Virus record (IMG/VR): IMGVR_UViG_3300042896_001133
Location: 1 to 34,814 of that record
DNA: 34,814 bases
From: a virus
Direction: 5' to 3' (one strand)
Every line of letters begins with the position of its first letter. The first letter of the stretch is position 1. The translations under genes were made by a program, and so were the position numbers. The notes beneath the pieces were generated by a model. That model worked only from the letters and a program-made list of their open reading frames with translations. It was not told the origin of the DNA and did not search any database. Below, one piece after another: positions 23,724 through 32,910 of the stretch.

Positions 23724-26700
23724 ATGGCAACTTTGGTTCTCGGCGCCGTCGGCTCCGCGATTGGCGGCGCATTTGGCGGGGCCATCCTCGGCTTTTCCGG
23801 GGCCGCTATCGGTGGCTTCATCGGCTCGACCATCGGGTCGGTGGTCGACAACTGGATCGTCTCGTCACTTGCCCCGGCCCAACGCATCGAGGGCGCGCGG
23901 CTCGACAGCCTGCGCATCACCTCATCCACTGAAGGGGCCGTGATCCCGCGCCTGTTCGGCCGGATGCGGATCGGTGGCAATATCATCTGGGCCACGGATT
24001 TCCGCGAGGAGGTCAACACTACCCGTCAAGGCGGCGGCAAAGGCAGCGGGCCGAAGGTCACCACCACCGAATACCTCTATTATGCCAGCTTCGCAGTCGC
24101 GCTGTGCGAAGGCGAGATAACCGGCATTGGCCGCATCTGGGCCGACGGCAAGGCCATGGACATGACCGACGTGACCTGGCGCTGGTATCCGGGCAATGAG
24201 GTGCAGGCGCCCGATCCGTTCATTTCGGCCAAGATGGGCGCGGCCAGCACGCCCGCCTATCGTGGCACCGCCTATGTCGTCTTCGAGGAGTTGAACCTCA
24301 GCGCCTTCGGCAACCGCCTGCCGCAGATCAGCTTCGAAGTGTTTCGGCCCCTCTCGGATCCCGACACTGCTGAGTGCTTGGTGCGCGCCGTAACGATGAT
24401 CCCGGCCTCGGGCGAATTCGCCTATGCCACCGTGCCGGTCAAGAAATCCAGCGGCTCCGGCAGCGCCACCGTAGCCGAAAACCTGAACGCCATTCCCGAG
24501 ACGCCGGACATGGTCGTGGCGCTGGACCGTCTGCAATCCTTGGCACCGGCGGTGGAAAGCGTGTCGCTGGTGGTGGCGTGGTTCGGTGATGATCTGCGCG
24601 CCGGAAACTGCAAGGTGCGGCCGGGCGTTGAGGTGGACACCAAGACAACGACGCCCTCGCCTTGGGTTGTGAATGGTGTCGCACGCGCGGATGCGTTTCT
24701 GGTTAGCCGGGATGTTGAGGACCGTCCAGTTTACGGCGGCACGCCTGCAGATTTCGCAGTCGTTCAGGCCATCCAGGAGATGAAGGCGCGCGGGTTGCGG
24801 GTGACTTTCTATCCCTTCCTGCTGCTGGACGTGCCACCCGGAAACACCAAGCCCAATCCCTACAGCGCCAATGCCGCCACCTCGGGCCAGCCGACATTCC
24901 CTTGGCGTGGCCGGATTACCTGTTCCCCAGCAGCAGGTGTTGCCGGATCGGTCGACAAGACTGCTACCGCCGCGACACAGGTTGCAGCCCTGTTCGGGAC
25001 GGCGACACCCGCCAACTTCAGCGTGTCAGGCACCACTGTCAGCTGGACCGGCCCTGTCGGGGAATGGTCGCTGCGCCGGATGATCCTGCACTATGCGCAT
25101 CTCTGCAAAGCGGCAGGCGGCGTCGATGCCTTCCTGATCGGCTCGGAAATGCCCGGCCTGACGACCATCCGCTCAGGCGCCAGCACCTATCCTGCCGTTG
25201 CTGCCTTCAAGACTCTCGCCGCCGATGTCCGTGCAATCCTCGGCCCTGGGCCCAAGATCGGCTATGCCGCTGACTGGTCAGAATATTTCGGTCACCACCC
25301 TGCCGACGGCAGCGGCGATGTGTTCTTCCATCTCGATCCGCTCTGGTCGGACGCCAACATCAACTTCATCGGCATCGATAACTACATGCCACTATCGGAC
25401 TGGCGCGACGGCTTCGATCATGCCGATGCAGCGCTGGCCCCGGCAATCTATGACCGCGACTATCTGCAATCGAACATCACCGGCGGCGAAGGGTTCGACT
25501 GGTTTTATTCCAACGCCCTTGATCGGACCGAGCAAAACCGCACACCAATCACCGATGGTGCGGCGGCCAAACCATGGGTGTTCCGCTTCAAGGATTTGCG
25601 CGCCTGGTGGCAAAACCCACACTTCAACCGACCCAGCGGGGTGGAAAGCGGCACGCCCACGGCATGGGTACCGCAATCGAAACCGATCTGGTTCACCGAA
25701 CTCGGTTGCCCAGCTATCGACCGCGGCACTAACCAGCCCAACGTGTTCTTCGACCCGAAATCGTCGGAAAGCTTTACGCCCTACTTCTCGCGCGGCTGGC
25801 GCGACGATGCGATCCAACGCGCTTATCTGGAGGCGACCTATCTGTTCTGGGGTGCTGCGGCGAACAACCCGCTGTCCTTGGTCTATGGCAACCGCATGGT
25901 CCAAGTCACCGAATGCGCCGCCTGGACCTGGGATGCTCGCCCCTATCCGTTTTTCCCCGAACTGACCGATGTCTGGACCGATGGCCCGAATTGGCGGCTG
26001 GGGCATTGGCTGACCGGTCGGCTGGGTGCGGTATCGCTGGCAGCGCTGGTGCGCCACCTCTGCATACGCGCAGGCTTGCCAGAGGAATTGATCGACGTCT
26101 CCGGCCTCTGGGGTGCCGTCGAGGGCTATGTGATTTCAGCACTGGAGGCCCCACGTGCATCGATTTCCACGCTGGCGCGGCATTTCGGTTTCGATGCTGT
26201 GGAGAGCGACGGCCGCATCCGCTTCCTGATGCGCGGCCGCATTGCCGGTCTGACCATCACGCCCGACAGCATGGTCGCGCCCGCCTCCGCACAGGGCGAC
26301 GTGATGGAACTGACCCGGGCGCAGGAAACCGAACTGCCGCAAGCCCTGAAATGGCAGGTTGCCCGCGCCGACGAGGATTATGACGCGGCGCAGGTCGAAG
26401 CCCGGCGCATCACCGTCGACACAACCCGGATCGCATCCGAGGCCTTCCCGATGGCGATCCCGCCCGAGGAGGCAGAACGCCGCTGCCGCCGCGCGCTAAT
26501 GGAGGCATGGGTGGGCCGCGAAACTGCCGTCTTTCGTTTGCCGCCGTCGCGTCTGGCGCTGGATCCCTGCGATGTTATCCTGCTCGACCACGATGGCCGC
26601 CTGACCGAAATGCGGCTGGTCTCCATCGCCGACTCCGACCTGCGCAGCATCGATGCTGTCCGCCAGGACCGGGCCGTCTACGACCTCCCGCCCGGAGAGC

Positions 26701-27695
26701 CTCGACCGGCGTCCTTGTCGACCCCGACCGTGTTCGGCGCACCAGACATCGTGCTAATGGACTTGCCGCAGCTGCGCGAGGATCAGCCTGCGCACCGACC
26801 CATGGTTGCGGCCCATGCCAAACCATGGCCGGGTGAGATCGCGGTCTACCGAAGCGCCGCGACAGATGGATTTGCCCTGCTGACCACCTTCAGCTCGCGA
26901 GCGCGCATGGGCGTGTTGGCGGCCGACTTCTTTGCCGGGCCGGTGTCGCGGTTCGATCTGGGCAATGCGCTGGTGGTCGATCTGTTCTCGGGCACGCTGG
27001 AAAGCGTCACGGACATCACCTTGCTGGGCGGAGCGAACGCGCTGGCCGTGGAAACCGGCGCTGGGCAGTGGGAGATCGTCCAGGCGGGATCGGCTGAGTT
27101 GATCGCACCCGGCCGATATCGCCTGTCCCGCCTCCTGCGCGGGCAGCGTGGAACCGAAGGGGCGATGGTCAGCATTTTGCCGACCGGCGCGCGGGTCGTT
27201 GTGCTCGACACGGCGCTTGCATCGCTGCCAATCAGCGAGGCCGACCTCGGCTTGCCATGGAACTGGCGCAGTGGCCCAGCCTCGCGTCCGGTCAGCGATG
27301 AAACCTTTGTTGCCACCAGTTTCACCCCCGAGGGCGCTGGGCTGCGGCCCTTCTCGGTCAGCCATGTCGAGCAGCCTTGGCGTACCGCCCGCAGCCCCGG
27401 CGATCTGGCGATCCGCTGGACGCGCCGGTCGCGATCGCTGGCCGCCGACACCTGGGGTGCGGGCGATGTGCCGTTGGCCGAGGACAGTGAAGCCTACGAG
27501 GTGGAAATTCTCGACGGGGTAACTCGTAAGCGAACCTTACAAGTTGCGACCAGCGCAGCGCTCTACACCGCCGCACAGCAGACCGCCGATTGGGGCGCAC
27601 CCCTCGGGCCCGGCCAATCCGTTGCCATCCGCATCTACCAGCTCTCGGCCCTGATCGGTCGGGGCGCTGGGCGATCCGTCACCCTTACCTTCTGA
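23724..27695 (+). CDS. Host-specificity tail protein with GTA TIM-barrel domain (gp15-like)
   Basis: This 1323-residue protein is the tail tip of the gene transfer agent type. A Gly/Ala-rich membrane-active N-terminus (GAVGSAIGGAFGGAILGFSGAAIGG) is followed by the conserved beta domain (VIPRLFGRMRIGGNIIWATDF). The TIM-barrel domain lies at about residues 420-720 (FLIGSEMPGLTTIR, IGYAADWSEYFGH, FIGIDNYMPLSDWRDG, PIWFTELGCPAIDRGTNQPN). Tail-tip beta domains complete the protein. The barrel looks like a glycoside hydrolase fold; the WFTELGC glutamate and the IDNYMPLSDW part are candidates for the active site. The gene has GGAAG upstream. Length and order match the gp15 family. Confidence 0.94.
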   Translation: MATLVLGAVGSAIGGAFGGAILGFSGAAIGGFIGSTIGSVVDNWIVSSLAPAQRIEGARLDSLRITSSTEGAVIPRLFGRMRIGGNIIWATDFREEVNTTRQGGGKGSGPKVTTTEYLYYASFAVALCEGEITGIGRIWADGKAMDMTDVTWRWYPGNEVQAPDPFISAKMGAASTPAYRGTAYVVFEELNLSAFGNRLPQISFEVFRPLSDPDTAECLVRAVTMIPASGEFAYATVPVKKSSGSGSATVAENLNAIPETPDMVVALDRLQSLAPAVESVSLVVAWFGDDLRAGNCKVRPGVEVDTKTTTPSPWVVNGVARADAFLVSRDVEDRPVYGGTPADFAVVQAIQEMKARGLRVTFYPFLLLDVPPGNTKPNPYSANAATSGQPTFPWRGRITCSPAAGVAGSVDKTATAATQVAALFGTATPANFSVSGTTVSWTGPVGEWSLRRMILHYAHLCKAAGGVDAFLIGSEMPGLTTIRSGASTYPAVAAFKTLAADVRAILGPGPKIGYAADWSEYFGHHPADGSGDVFFHLDPLWSDANINFIGIDNYMPLSDWRDGFDHADAALAPAIYDRDYLQSNITGGEGFDWFYSNALDRTEQNRTPITDGAAAKPWVFRFKDLRAWWQNPHFNRPSGVESGTPTAWVPQSKPIWFTELGCPAIDRGTNQPNVFFDPKSSESFTPYFSRGWRDDAIQRAYLEATYLFWGAAANNPLSLVYGNRMVQVTECAAWTWDARPYPFFPELTDVWTDGPNWRLGHWLTGRLGAVSLAALVRHLCIRAGLPEELIDVSGLWGAVEGYVISALEAPRASISTLARHFGFDAVESDGRIRFLMRGRIAGLTITPDSMVAPASAQGDVMELTRAQETELPQALKWQVARADEDYDAAQVEARRITVDTTRIASEAFPMAIPPEEAERRCRRALMEAWVGRETAVFRLPPSRLALDPCDVILLDHDGRLTEMRLVSIADSDLRSIDAVRQDRAVYDLPPGEPRPASLSTPTVFGAPDIVLMDLPQLREDQPAHRPMVAAHAKPWPGEIAVYRSAATDGFALLTTFSSRARMGVLAADFFAGPVSRFDLGNALVVDLFSGTLESVTDITLLGGANALAVETGAGQWEIVQAGSAELIAPGRYRLSRLLRGQRGTEGAMVSILPTGARVVVLDTALASLPISEADLGLPWNWRSGPASRPVSDETFVATSFTPEGAGLRPFSVSHVEQPWRTARSPGDLAIRWTRRSRSLAADTWGAGDVPLAEDSEAYEVEILDGVTRKRTLQVATSAALYTAAQQTADWGAPLGPGQSVAIRIYQLSALIGRGAGRSVTLTF

Positions 27696-27705
27696 AAGCA
27701 GGATC

Positions 27706-29631
27706 ATGTCCGACATCACCACCCACCTGCTACTGCCCTACATCCTGGCATCGCAGGCGCAAAAGCATGTCACACACAACGAGGCGCTGCGGCTGCTGGA
27801 TGCTATGGTTCAGCTGTCAGTGCTGGACCGCACGCGCACCGCCCCATCTACCAGCCCGACCGACGGCGACCGGCATATTGTGGCGTCTGGGGCGACAGGT
27901 CTGTGGGCTGGCTGGGACTTGAACGTGGCCTTCTGGGTCGATGGCGTCTGGATGCAGCTGGTGCCGCGCCCGGGCTGGCTGGCATGGATCGCGGCAGAAC
28001 AGATGTTTCTGGTCTGGAACGGCAGCGCCTGGGATCCGGTTGGCGAACCGGTGGATGTTCCTGACAGCGTCTTCAGCCTCGTAAACACCGCCGATCCGAC
28101 AAAGCGGGCGACATTCTCGCTGTCGGGGATCAGCACCGGGACAACCCGCACCTTCACGCTGCCGAACACCTCGTCGGAACTGGCAATTCTCGCGGGCACG
28201 CAAACCTTCACCGGCAACAAGACCTTCTCCGGTTCGTTGACCGCCTCGGGCACCGTCACGGTTTCGGCGGCGGCAGCAAGCATCGGGACGGCCACGACTA
28301 CAGCCACCTACGGTGTGGGCACTGGGGCTACGACCACAGGCGTCACCAAGACGCTGAACTTCGGCACCGGCGGGGCCTCCGGATCGACCACGGTCGTGAA
28401 CATCGGCTCGGCCACCGCAGGTGCCGTCGGGACCACGGTGGTGAACACGCCCACGGTCACTTTTGCCAATGCCGTCACCCAGGTCGACATGCCTCAGGCC
28501 AACCTGACCGCGCAGCTTCTTGGCCTCGGCGGGGCAGCAGCGGACAGCTACAACCGCCTCTCCATGAACACGCCCGCCGTGCTGCTGAACAACGCCGGTG
28601 CCGGGATCGAGGCGACGGTCAACAAGGCGGCGGCCGGAAACGATGCGGCCTTCGCCTTCAAGACAGGGTTCTCCGCCCGTGCGCTGATCGGGCTTCTCGG
28701 CAATGACGACTTCAGCTTCAAGGTCAGCCCAAACGGATCGGCCTTCTTTGACGCGATCCGGATCGACCGTGCTTCCGGCCGGGTCGAACTGCCCGAACCG
28801 TTCGTGCTGCCTGCCCTGGCCGCTGCGCCCGATCCGCCGCCCGCTGGCAAGCTGGCCGTCTATGCCCGCGACCGCGCCGGGGCCGGATGGCTCGATGTGC
28901 AGCGCCCCTCGGGCCGGTTCTTTCCGTTGCAGCCGCATTTCGGGGTCAACCGGATCGCCACTTGGGCGCCGTCCACCAGCACGACGGTCAACACAAACGG
29001 TATGCCGCGCACGGCTGTCGGCACTGTGGCGACGCCGACGCTGACCACCACAGGCCTGGCCGACAGCATGCGGCGCTGGCGGGTGACCAGTGCGGCCGCA
29101 GCCAGTGCGGTGGCCGAAGAACGCTCCGCAGGCTGGGTCTGCTGGCGCGGCAATGCCGATGGCCTCGGCGGCTGGAACTACGTCAACCGCCTGTCGCTGA
29201 CCACGGTGCAGGCAACGGGCATGGGGTTTTTCGGGCTGTATGGTTCGGTTGCGGCGCTGGCGACCACCCTGACGCTGGCCACGGTGCTGAACTGCATCGG
29301 CATCGGCTTCCAGCGCGGTACCCATACCAGCTGGCAGCTGGTGCACAATGACGGCGCGGGCGCGCCGACGCTGATCGACCTCGGCGCCGGTTTCCCGGTG
29401 GCCAGCATGACGAATGTGCTGACGCTCTACATCGCCGCTGCGCCGAACGGGTCGGATATCGGCGTGCGGGTGGTCGAGGAAGTGAGCGGCGCAGCGGTCG
29501 AGTTCACCATCACCACCGACATGCCCGCCGCCACCCAACTGCTCAGCCCGCGCAACTACATGAACAACGGCGCGACGGCGGCAGTCGTCGCCTACGACTG
29601 CGCGGGCGTCTACGTCGAGACAGATTATTGA
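27706..29631 (+). CDS. Tail fibre protein with DUF2793 N-terminus
   Basis: This 641-residue protein begins with the DUF2793 domain (LLLPYILASQAQKHVTHNEALRLLDAMVQL, TDGDRHIVASGATGLWAGWD), which attaches fibres to the tail tip in Rhodobacteraceae phages. Residues 110-300 are Thr/Ser/Gly-rich beta-repeats (FTGNKTFSGSLTASGTVTV, ATTTATYGVGTGATTTG), typical of trimeric fibre shafts. The C-terminal 250 residues include WDLVQ-like WQLVHNDGAGAPTLIDLG and are probably the receptor-binding head. It starts 10 bases after the host-specificity gene. Confidence 0.9.
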   Translation: MSDITTHLLLPYILASQAQKHVTHNEALRLLDAMVQLSVLDRTRTAPSTSPTDGDRHIVASGATGLWAGWDLNVAFWVDGVWMQLVPRPGWLAWIAAEQMFLVWNGSAWDPVGEPVDVPDSVFSLVNTADPTKRATFSLSGISTGTTRTFTLPNTSSELAILAGTQTFTGNKTFSGSLTASGTVTVSAAAASIGTATTTATYGVGTGATTTGVTKTLNFGTGGASGSTTVVNIGSATAGAVGTTVVNTPTVTFANAVTQVDMPQANLTAQLLGLGGAAADSYNRLSMNTPAVLLNNAGAGIEATVNKAAAGNDAAFAFKTGFSARALIGLLGNDDFSFKVSPNGSAFFDAIRIDRASGRVELPEPFVLPALAAAPDPPPAGKLAVYARDRAGAGWLDVQRPSGRFFPLQPHFGVNRIATWAPSTSTTVNTNGMPRTAVGTVATPTLTTTGLADSMRRWRVTSAAAASAVAEERSAGWVCWRGNADGLGGWNYVNRLSLTTVQATGMGFFGLYGSVAALATTLTLATVLNCIGIGFQRGTHTSWQLVHNDGAGAPTLIDLGAGFPVASMTNVLTLYIAAAPNGSDIGVRVVEEVSGAAVEFTITTDMPAATQLLSPRNYMNNGATAAVVAYDCAGVYVETDY

Positions 29632-29642
29632 GGAATATCAAC

Positions 29643-29951
29643 ATGACTGAACGAACATCGCTCCTGCAGGAGGTCGGCCAGGCCTTCCGCGACAACGGCC
29701 TGACCGCCGCCATCACCGCGCTGGTCGGCGGTTGCCTTGCCGTGGCCGCCACCGTCACCCGCAAAGCCTTTACCAACGAGGCGATGCTGGAACGCCTCGA
29801 CCGCGAGCTGTACCTCGAACGGGAGCGAACCGACAAGCAGCGCGCCGATGACCGCAAGGCCGATGCTGACCGGCTGGAACGGATTGAGACGGACATCCGC
29901 GCCATGCGGGATGTGATGTTCGAAGCGTTCCAGCGCGGCCGCACCGACTGA
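29643..29951 (+). CDS. Membrane-anchored coiled-coil protein, holin-like position
   Basis: This 102-residue protein has one hydrophobic segment (about residues 20-39, TAAITALVGGCLAVAATVT). A long charged coiled coil follows (ELYLERERTDKQRADDRKADADRLERIETDIRAM). The ATG at 29643 follows GAGGA. It lies directly before the endolysin gene. Position and topology suggest a holin or antiholin-like lysis accessory, but proteins of this kind are also structural in some phages; the assignment is by context only. Confidence 0.65.
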   Translation: MTERTSLLQEVGQAFRDNGLTAAITALVGGCLAVAATVTRKAFTNEAMLERLDRELYLERERTDKQRADDRKADADRLERIETDIRAMRDVMFEAFQRGRTD

Positions 29952-29983
29952 CAATCACCACGCCACACTTCCGACCCACACCA

Positions 29984-30004
29984 CCCGCCCCCGAGGCGGG
30001 TTTT
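29984..30004 (+). terminator. Hairpin with T run before the endolysin gene
   Basis: CCCGCC (29984-29989) pairs with GGCGGG (29995-30000) over a five-base loop and is followed by TTTT. It is a factor-independent terminator. It probably ends or lowers the structural transcript before the lysis genes, or allows partial read-through. Confidence 0.7.
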
Positions 30005-30023
30005 GCATTTCTGGAGACCCACC

Positions 30024-30698
30024 ATGCCGACGACGACCTATGCCCACTTCCGCGACGTGCCTGAATCTGCCTGGCGCTGGCCCAGCTTTTCCCCGGCCGA
30101 GATTGCCTGCCGCGGCACCGGAGCGATCAAGATCAACACCGAGGCGATGGACAAGCTACAATCCCTGCGTAACCGCCTCGGCAAGCCGCTGATCATCCGC
30201 TCAGGCTATCGGAGCCCCGGCCACAACCGGGCCGTAGGCGGGGCCCCGGCGTCCAAGCACATGCTGGGGACGGCGTTTGATATTGCCATGTCGAACCACG
30301 ATCCGGTGGCCTTCATGGCGGCCGCCCGCGCGGTTGGTTTCCTTGGCTTTGGGACCTATCCCCGCTCGGGCTTCATGCACATCGACCTCGGGCCAGCGCG
30401 CAGTTGGGGCGAGCCGTTTCCAGTCCGCGCGGTTCCGTTTGTGGCTGAGACGCGCCCAGCGCGCGAGGCGCTTGCCGAGAGCCGCACCCTGCGCGGCACC
30501 GGGGCCGCGGGCGTGGCAACTGTGGGCGCAGCCGGCGTCGAGGTCGCGCAGGAGGTGCTGGCCGAGGCGCAGGGCGCGGTTTTGCCGCTGCTTCCCTATC
30601 TCGACACGATCCGCTGGCTGTTCATCGCACTGGCGCTGGGCGGGATCGCGGTCGCCGTCTGGGCGCGGGTCGATGACTGGAAGAAGGGCCTGCGCTGA
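30024..30698 (+). CDS. Zinc peptidase M15 endolysin with C-terminal membrane segment
   Basis: This 224-residue endolysin is of the D-Ala-D-Ala carboxypeptidase type. Zinc ligands are H79 (ASKHMLGTAFDIA), D86 and H119 (FMHIDLG). An N-terminal cell-wall-like part (SFSPAEIACRGTG, MDKLQSLRNRLGKPLIIRSGYRSPGHN) is typical. The C-terminus has a hydrophobic segment at about residues 196-215 (IRWLFIALALGGIAVAVWA), which would anchor the enzyme in the membrane. A signal-anchor or pinholin-dependent release is a possible inference. AGAC-type spacing and GGAG precede the ATG at 30024. Confidence 0.9.
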   Translation: MPTTTYAHFRDVPESAWRWPSFSPAEIACRGTGAIKINTEAMDKLQSLRNRLGKPLIIRSGYRSPGHNRAVGGAPASKHMLGTAFDIAMSNHDPVAFMAAARAVGFLGFGTYPRSGFMHIDLGPARSWGEPFPVRAVPFVAETRPAREALAESRTLRGTGAAGVATVGAAGVEVAQEVLAEAQGAVLPLLPYLDTIRWLFIALALGGIAVAVWARVDDWKKGLR

Positions 30699-30955
30699 TG
30701 TGGGGCTCTCTGCTGATCGGAGCCCTCGCCCGGCCATGGGCGCGGCAAGCGATGGGGTTTGTTCTCGCAGCCCTCACCCTCACCCTGTTCATCCTCAACC
30801 TTCGCCGTACGGCCGAGCGCGCTGGCCGCGCCGCCGAGCGGATCGACCAACTGGAGCGCCACGATGCCATTCACCGCCAGATGTTGGATGCAGCCGCGCG
30901 CCGCCCTCGCAGCCGCGACGATCTTCTTGAGCGCCTGCGCAGGGGGGAGTTCTGA
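30698..30955 (+). CDS. Inner-membrane spanin (Rz-like)
   Basis: This 85-residue protein has one N-terminal membrane segment (about residues 16-36, ARQAMGFVLAALTLTLFILNL) and a charged periplasmic coiled coil (TAERAGRAAERIDQLERHDAIHRQML). This is the topology of i-spanins. It overlaps the endolysin stop by one base. A lipoprotein frame overlaps its 3' half, the classic Rz/Rz1 nesting, which supports the call although sequences are poorly conserved. Confidence 0.75.
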   Translation: MWGSLLIGALARPWARQAMGFVLAALTLTLFILNLRRTAERAGRAAERIDQLERHDAIHRQMLDAAARRPRSRDDLLERLRRGEF

Positions 30956-31118
30956 CAACGCGCGCAGGGCCTGCCCACCCGTGGTGGAATACAGCCGGGC
31001 TGAGCAGGTGCGCGTCGCAGAGGAAGTGGCCACGCTGCCCGAAGGGGCCGTGATTGCTGAATGGCTGGCGGATTATGCGGTGCTGCGCGCGCAGACGCTG
31101 GCGTGCCAGACACCATGA
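30864..31118 (+). CDS. Outer-membrane spanin lipoprotein (Rz1-like)
   Basis: This frame of 84 residues overlaps the end of the i-spanin gene. A short positive segment (MQPRAALAAATIFLSAC) is a lipoprotein signal with lipobox LSAC. The mature part is Glu-rich and short (VVEYSRAEQVRVAEEVATLPEG). GGAG lies seven bases before the ATG at 30864; a second start at 30888 gives the minimal signal peptide. Together with the i-spanin it would fuse the inner and outer membranes at lysis. The overlap in a different phase and the lipobox are direct evidence. Confidence 0.75.
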   Translation: MPFTARCWMQPRAALAAATIFLSACAGGSSDNARRACPPVVEYSRAEQVRVAEEVATLPEGAVIAEWLADYAVLRAQTLACQTP

Positions 31119-31176
31119 ACCCCGACACATCAAAATCGTCTTGGCCGGAAAGCCCAGCGCGCATTAAGCTGGTCAC

Positions 31177-31548
31177 ATGAACCACGACGACGAGAAGCGC
31201 ATTGCGGCAAAGCTGGCCAAGATCATGGCCATGCTTTGCGTGCGCAACACGCAGCTGGAAGCGCTGCATGCCGGCCTGACCCCCATCACCCGGACCGGCG
31301 ACTATTCGGACGTCTTTGTTCTGGATGCCGATGGCCGCCGCATCCCCTGGACCGAAGTCTCGCGCTTCGATGAAGATGAAATGCGCGCGCTGATGCGTGA
31401 CATCGTCAACCGCCTTTATACGTTTCACCTGCATGCGGACGAACCCAAGCTCCAAGCGACGATCGAACGTTGGATGGGCGTTGCGGACACGTGGGATGCG
31501 CCGGAGATCGACCCAAAGATGATCAGCAGCAGCGCGAAGCCTCTATAA
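31177..31548 (+). CDS. Hypothetical protein at right end of phage operon
   Basis: This 123-residue acidic soluble protein is not recognised. It starts MNHDDEKRIAAKLAKIMAMLC and contains DVFVLDADGRRIPWTEVSRFDEDEMRALM. It may be a small adaptor or regulatory protein. A 58-base gap separates it from the spanin, and 54 bases from the convergent mcrC stop. The gap 31549-31602 holds short palindromic pieces (around 31556-31583) but no clear terminator. This is the last rightward gene of the phage group. Confidence 0.65.
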   Translation: MNHDDEKRIAAKLAKIMAMLCVRNTQLEALHAGLTPITRTGDYSDVFVLDADGRRIPWTEVSRFDEDEMRALMRDIVNRLYTFHLHADEPKLQATIERWMGVADTWDAPEIDPKMISSSAKPL

Positions 31549-31602
31549 GGCGCGATGAACCCTGCAAGTGCGGGTGTTCATGGCAGGACGGCCGGGCATG
31601 GG

Positions 31603-32910
31603 TCACGCGGGCATGAATTGGGAAAGGCATAGCTCCGTCAATCGCTTCATATCCTTCACATGTTTTCTCGGCGGGCCGGTCACGTTCAATGTCGCCACGG
31701 ACAGGATCGCCTCGGAATCTTTTGCCCCGATTGCATAGCGCGTGCAGATCGGATGGGGCGGTAGCTCACCATGGTGCGGATAAAGCAGCATGACATTCGG
31801 GCAATTGTAGAGCTGGCTGTAGGCCATCAGCTGATAGACATCCCCTTGGCTGACACCCTGTTTCGGATCGTCGATCTGCGGGGTCATCCGCTTCCATTTG
31901 GTGTCGATAACCATCACGACCCGCTCACCCTGCCGGATGATCACATCGGGCTTTGTCCGAAATCGGCCTGCCTCTCCTTCGAACAGACAGTCGCGATGGC
32001 CGCCTTGTGCTACGACCCGCAGACCACTTCCGGCCAAGGCGCGGGGCAACAGACGGGCGACATAATTTTCGAACAGGGTGTTCATCTCGAAGAGCAGCGC
32101 GTGACCATCGACCGATCCCGCGCTGGTCTGCTGATGCCGGTCCGACAGGAACAGCCGTGCGAAGGACACAAGATCGCGCCAGCGTTGGTTGGTTCGATCA
32201 AGCGTGATCAGGTCCCAGCGCAAAGCCTTGACCGGCACATCGGTAACATCGGCATAGGCGAAGCTCAGCTCGCGCAGTATCCGCTGATTGTCTGGTGCCT
32301 GAGCTAGGCGCTGCAGGCGTGTGATGGCAGCGCGCATCACTCGGTTCAGTGCGATATCAGGGGACAGGTCATCGAAACGGCAAGCTAGCTTTTGGGGCGC
32401 AACGGCGTGTCGCGAGAATTGCCGCGTGACGTCCAGCCGCCCGCGCAGCGAAGGCAGGTCATCTTCATGCTCCAGATAGCGCCGGGGCATGCCTTGGCGC
32501 ACAGCATCCGCAAGCCGTCTACAGAACAGCCGGATCAGCAATTCCAATACGGTGTCCCGTTGCCAGCCAAGCTGCGCCATGGACCCCGCATCGATGGGCA
32601 GGTCGTGCACGACCCCCAGCATGTGGATCAGCCGTGTGCGCAGGTCGGTGTCATGGGGTTTGCGTTCACCAGGCCCTTCGATCTTCGGCAAAATCTCGAG
32701 CTGGCACCCCTGCGCTGCGATGACACCCACCACGCCACGGGCACGCAGGCTCTTGCGGCCGTGCTCAAGCACGCCTTCACCTCCACGGCCCGCGAAGGCG
32801 GACCGCTGCGCGATGGTCGCGATCCTGTCGGCCAGCACCTCGGGGATCGAATCCTCACCATCCTCCCCGTAGCAGATGCGCTGCCATTCACGCAGGGTGC
32901 GGCGGATCAT
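31603..32910 (-). CDS. mcrC: McrC-like restriction endonuclease subunit
   Basis: This 435-residue protein is the nuclease partner of McrB. The N-terminal part contains the RLIHMLGVVHDLP region that contacts McrB, and the middle has LPSLRGRLDVTRQF. The C-terminal PD-(D/E)xK nuclease domain shows KPDVIIRQGERVVMVIDTKWK, with the acidic residue of KPD and the D and K of DTK as metal ligands. The ATG at 32910 overlaps the McrB stop by ATGA, so the pair is coupled. McrBC cuts DNA at modified cytosines. The reading from 32964 is longer but unsupported. Confidence 0.92.
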   Translation of the reverse strand: MIRRTLREWQRICYGEDGEDSIPEVLADRIATIAQRSAFAGRGGEGVLEHGRKSLRARGVVGVIAAQGCQLEILPKIEGPGERKPHDTDLRTRLIHMLGVVHDLPIDAGSMAQLGWQRDTVLELLIRLFCRRLADAVRQGMPRRYLEHEDDLPSLRGRLDVTRQFSRHAVAPQKLACRFDDLSPDIALNRVMRAAITRLQRLAQAPDNQRILRELSFAYADVTDVPVKALRWDLITLDRTNQRWRDLVSFARLFLSDRHQQTSAGSVDGHALLFEMNTLFENYVARLLPRALAGSGLRVVAQGGHRDCLFEGEAGRFRTKPDVIIRQGERVVMVIDTKWKRMTPQIDDPKQGVSQGDVYQLMAYSQLYNCPNVMLLYPHHGELPPHPICTRYAIGAKDSEAILSVATLNVTGPPRKHVKDMKRLTELCLSQFMPA

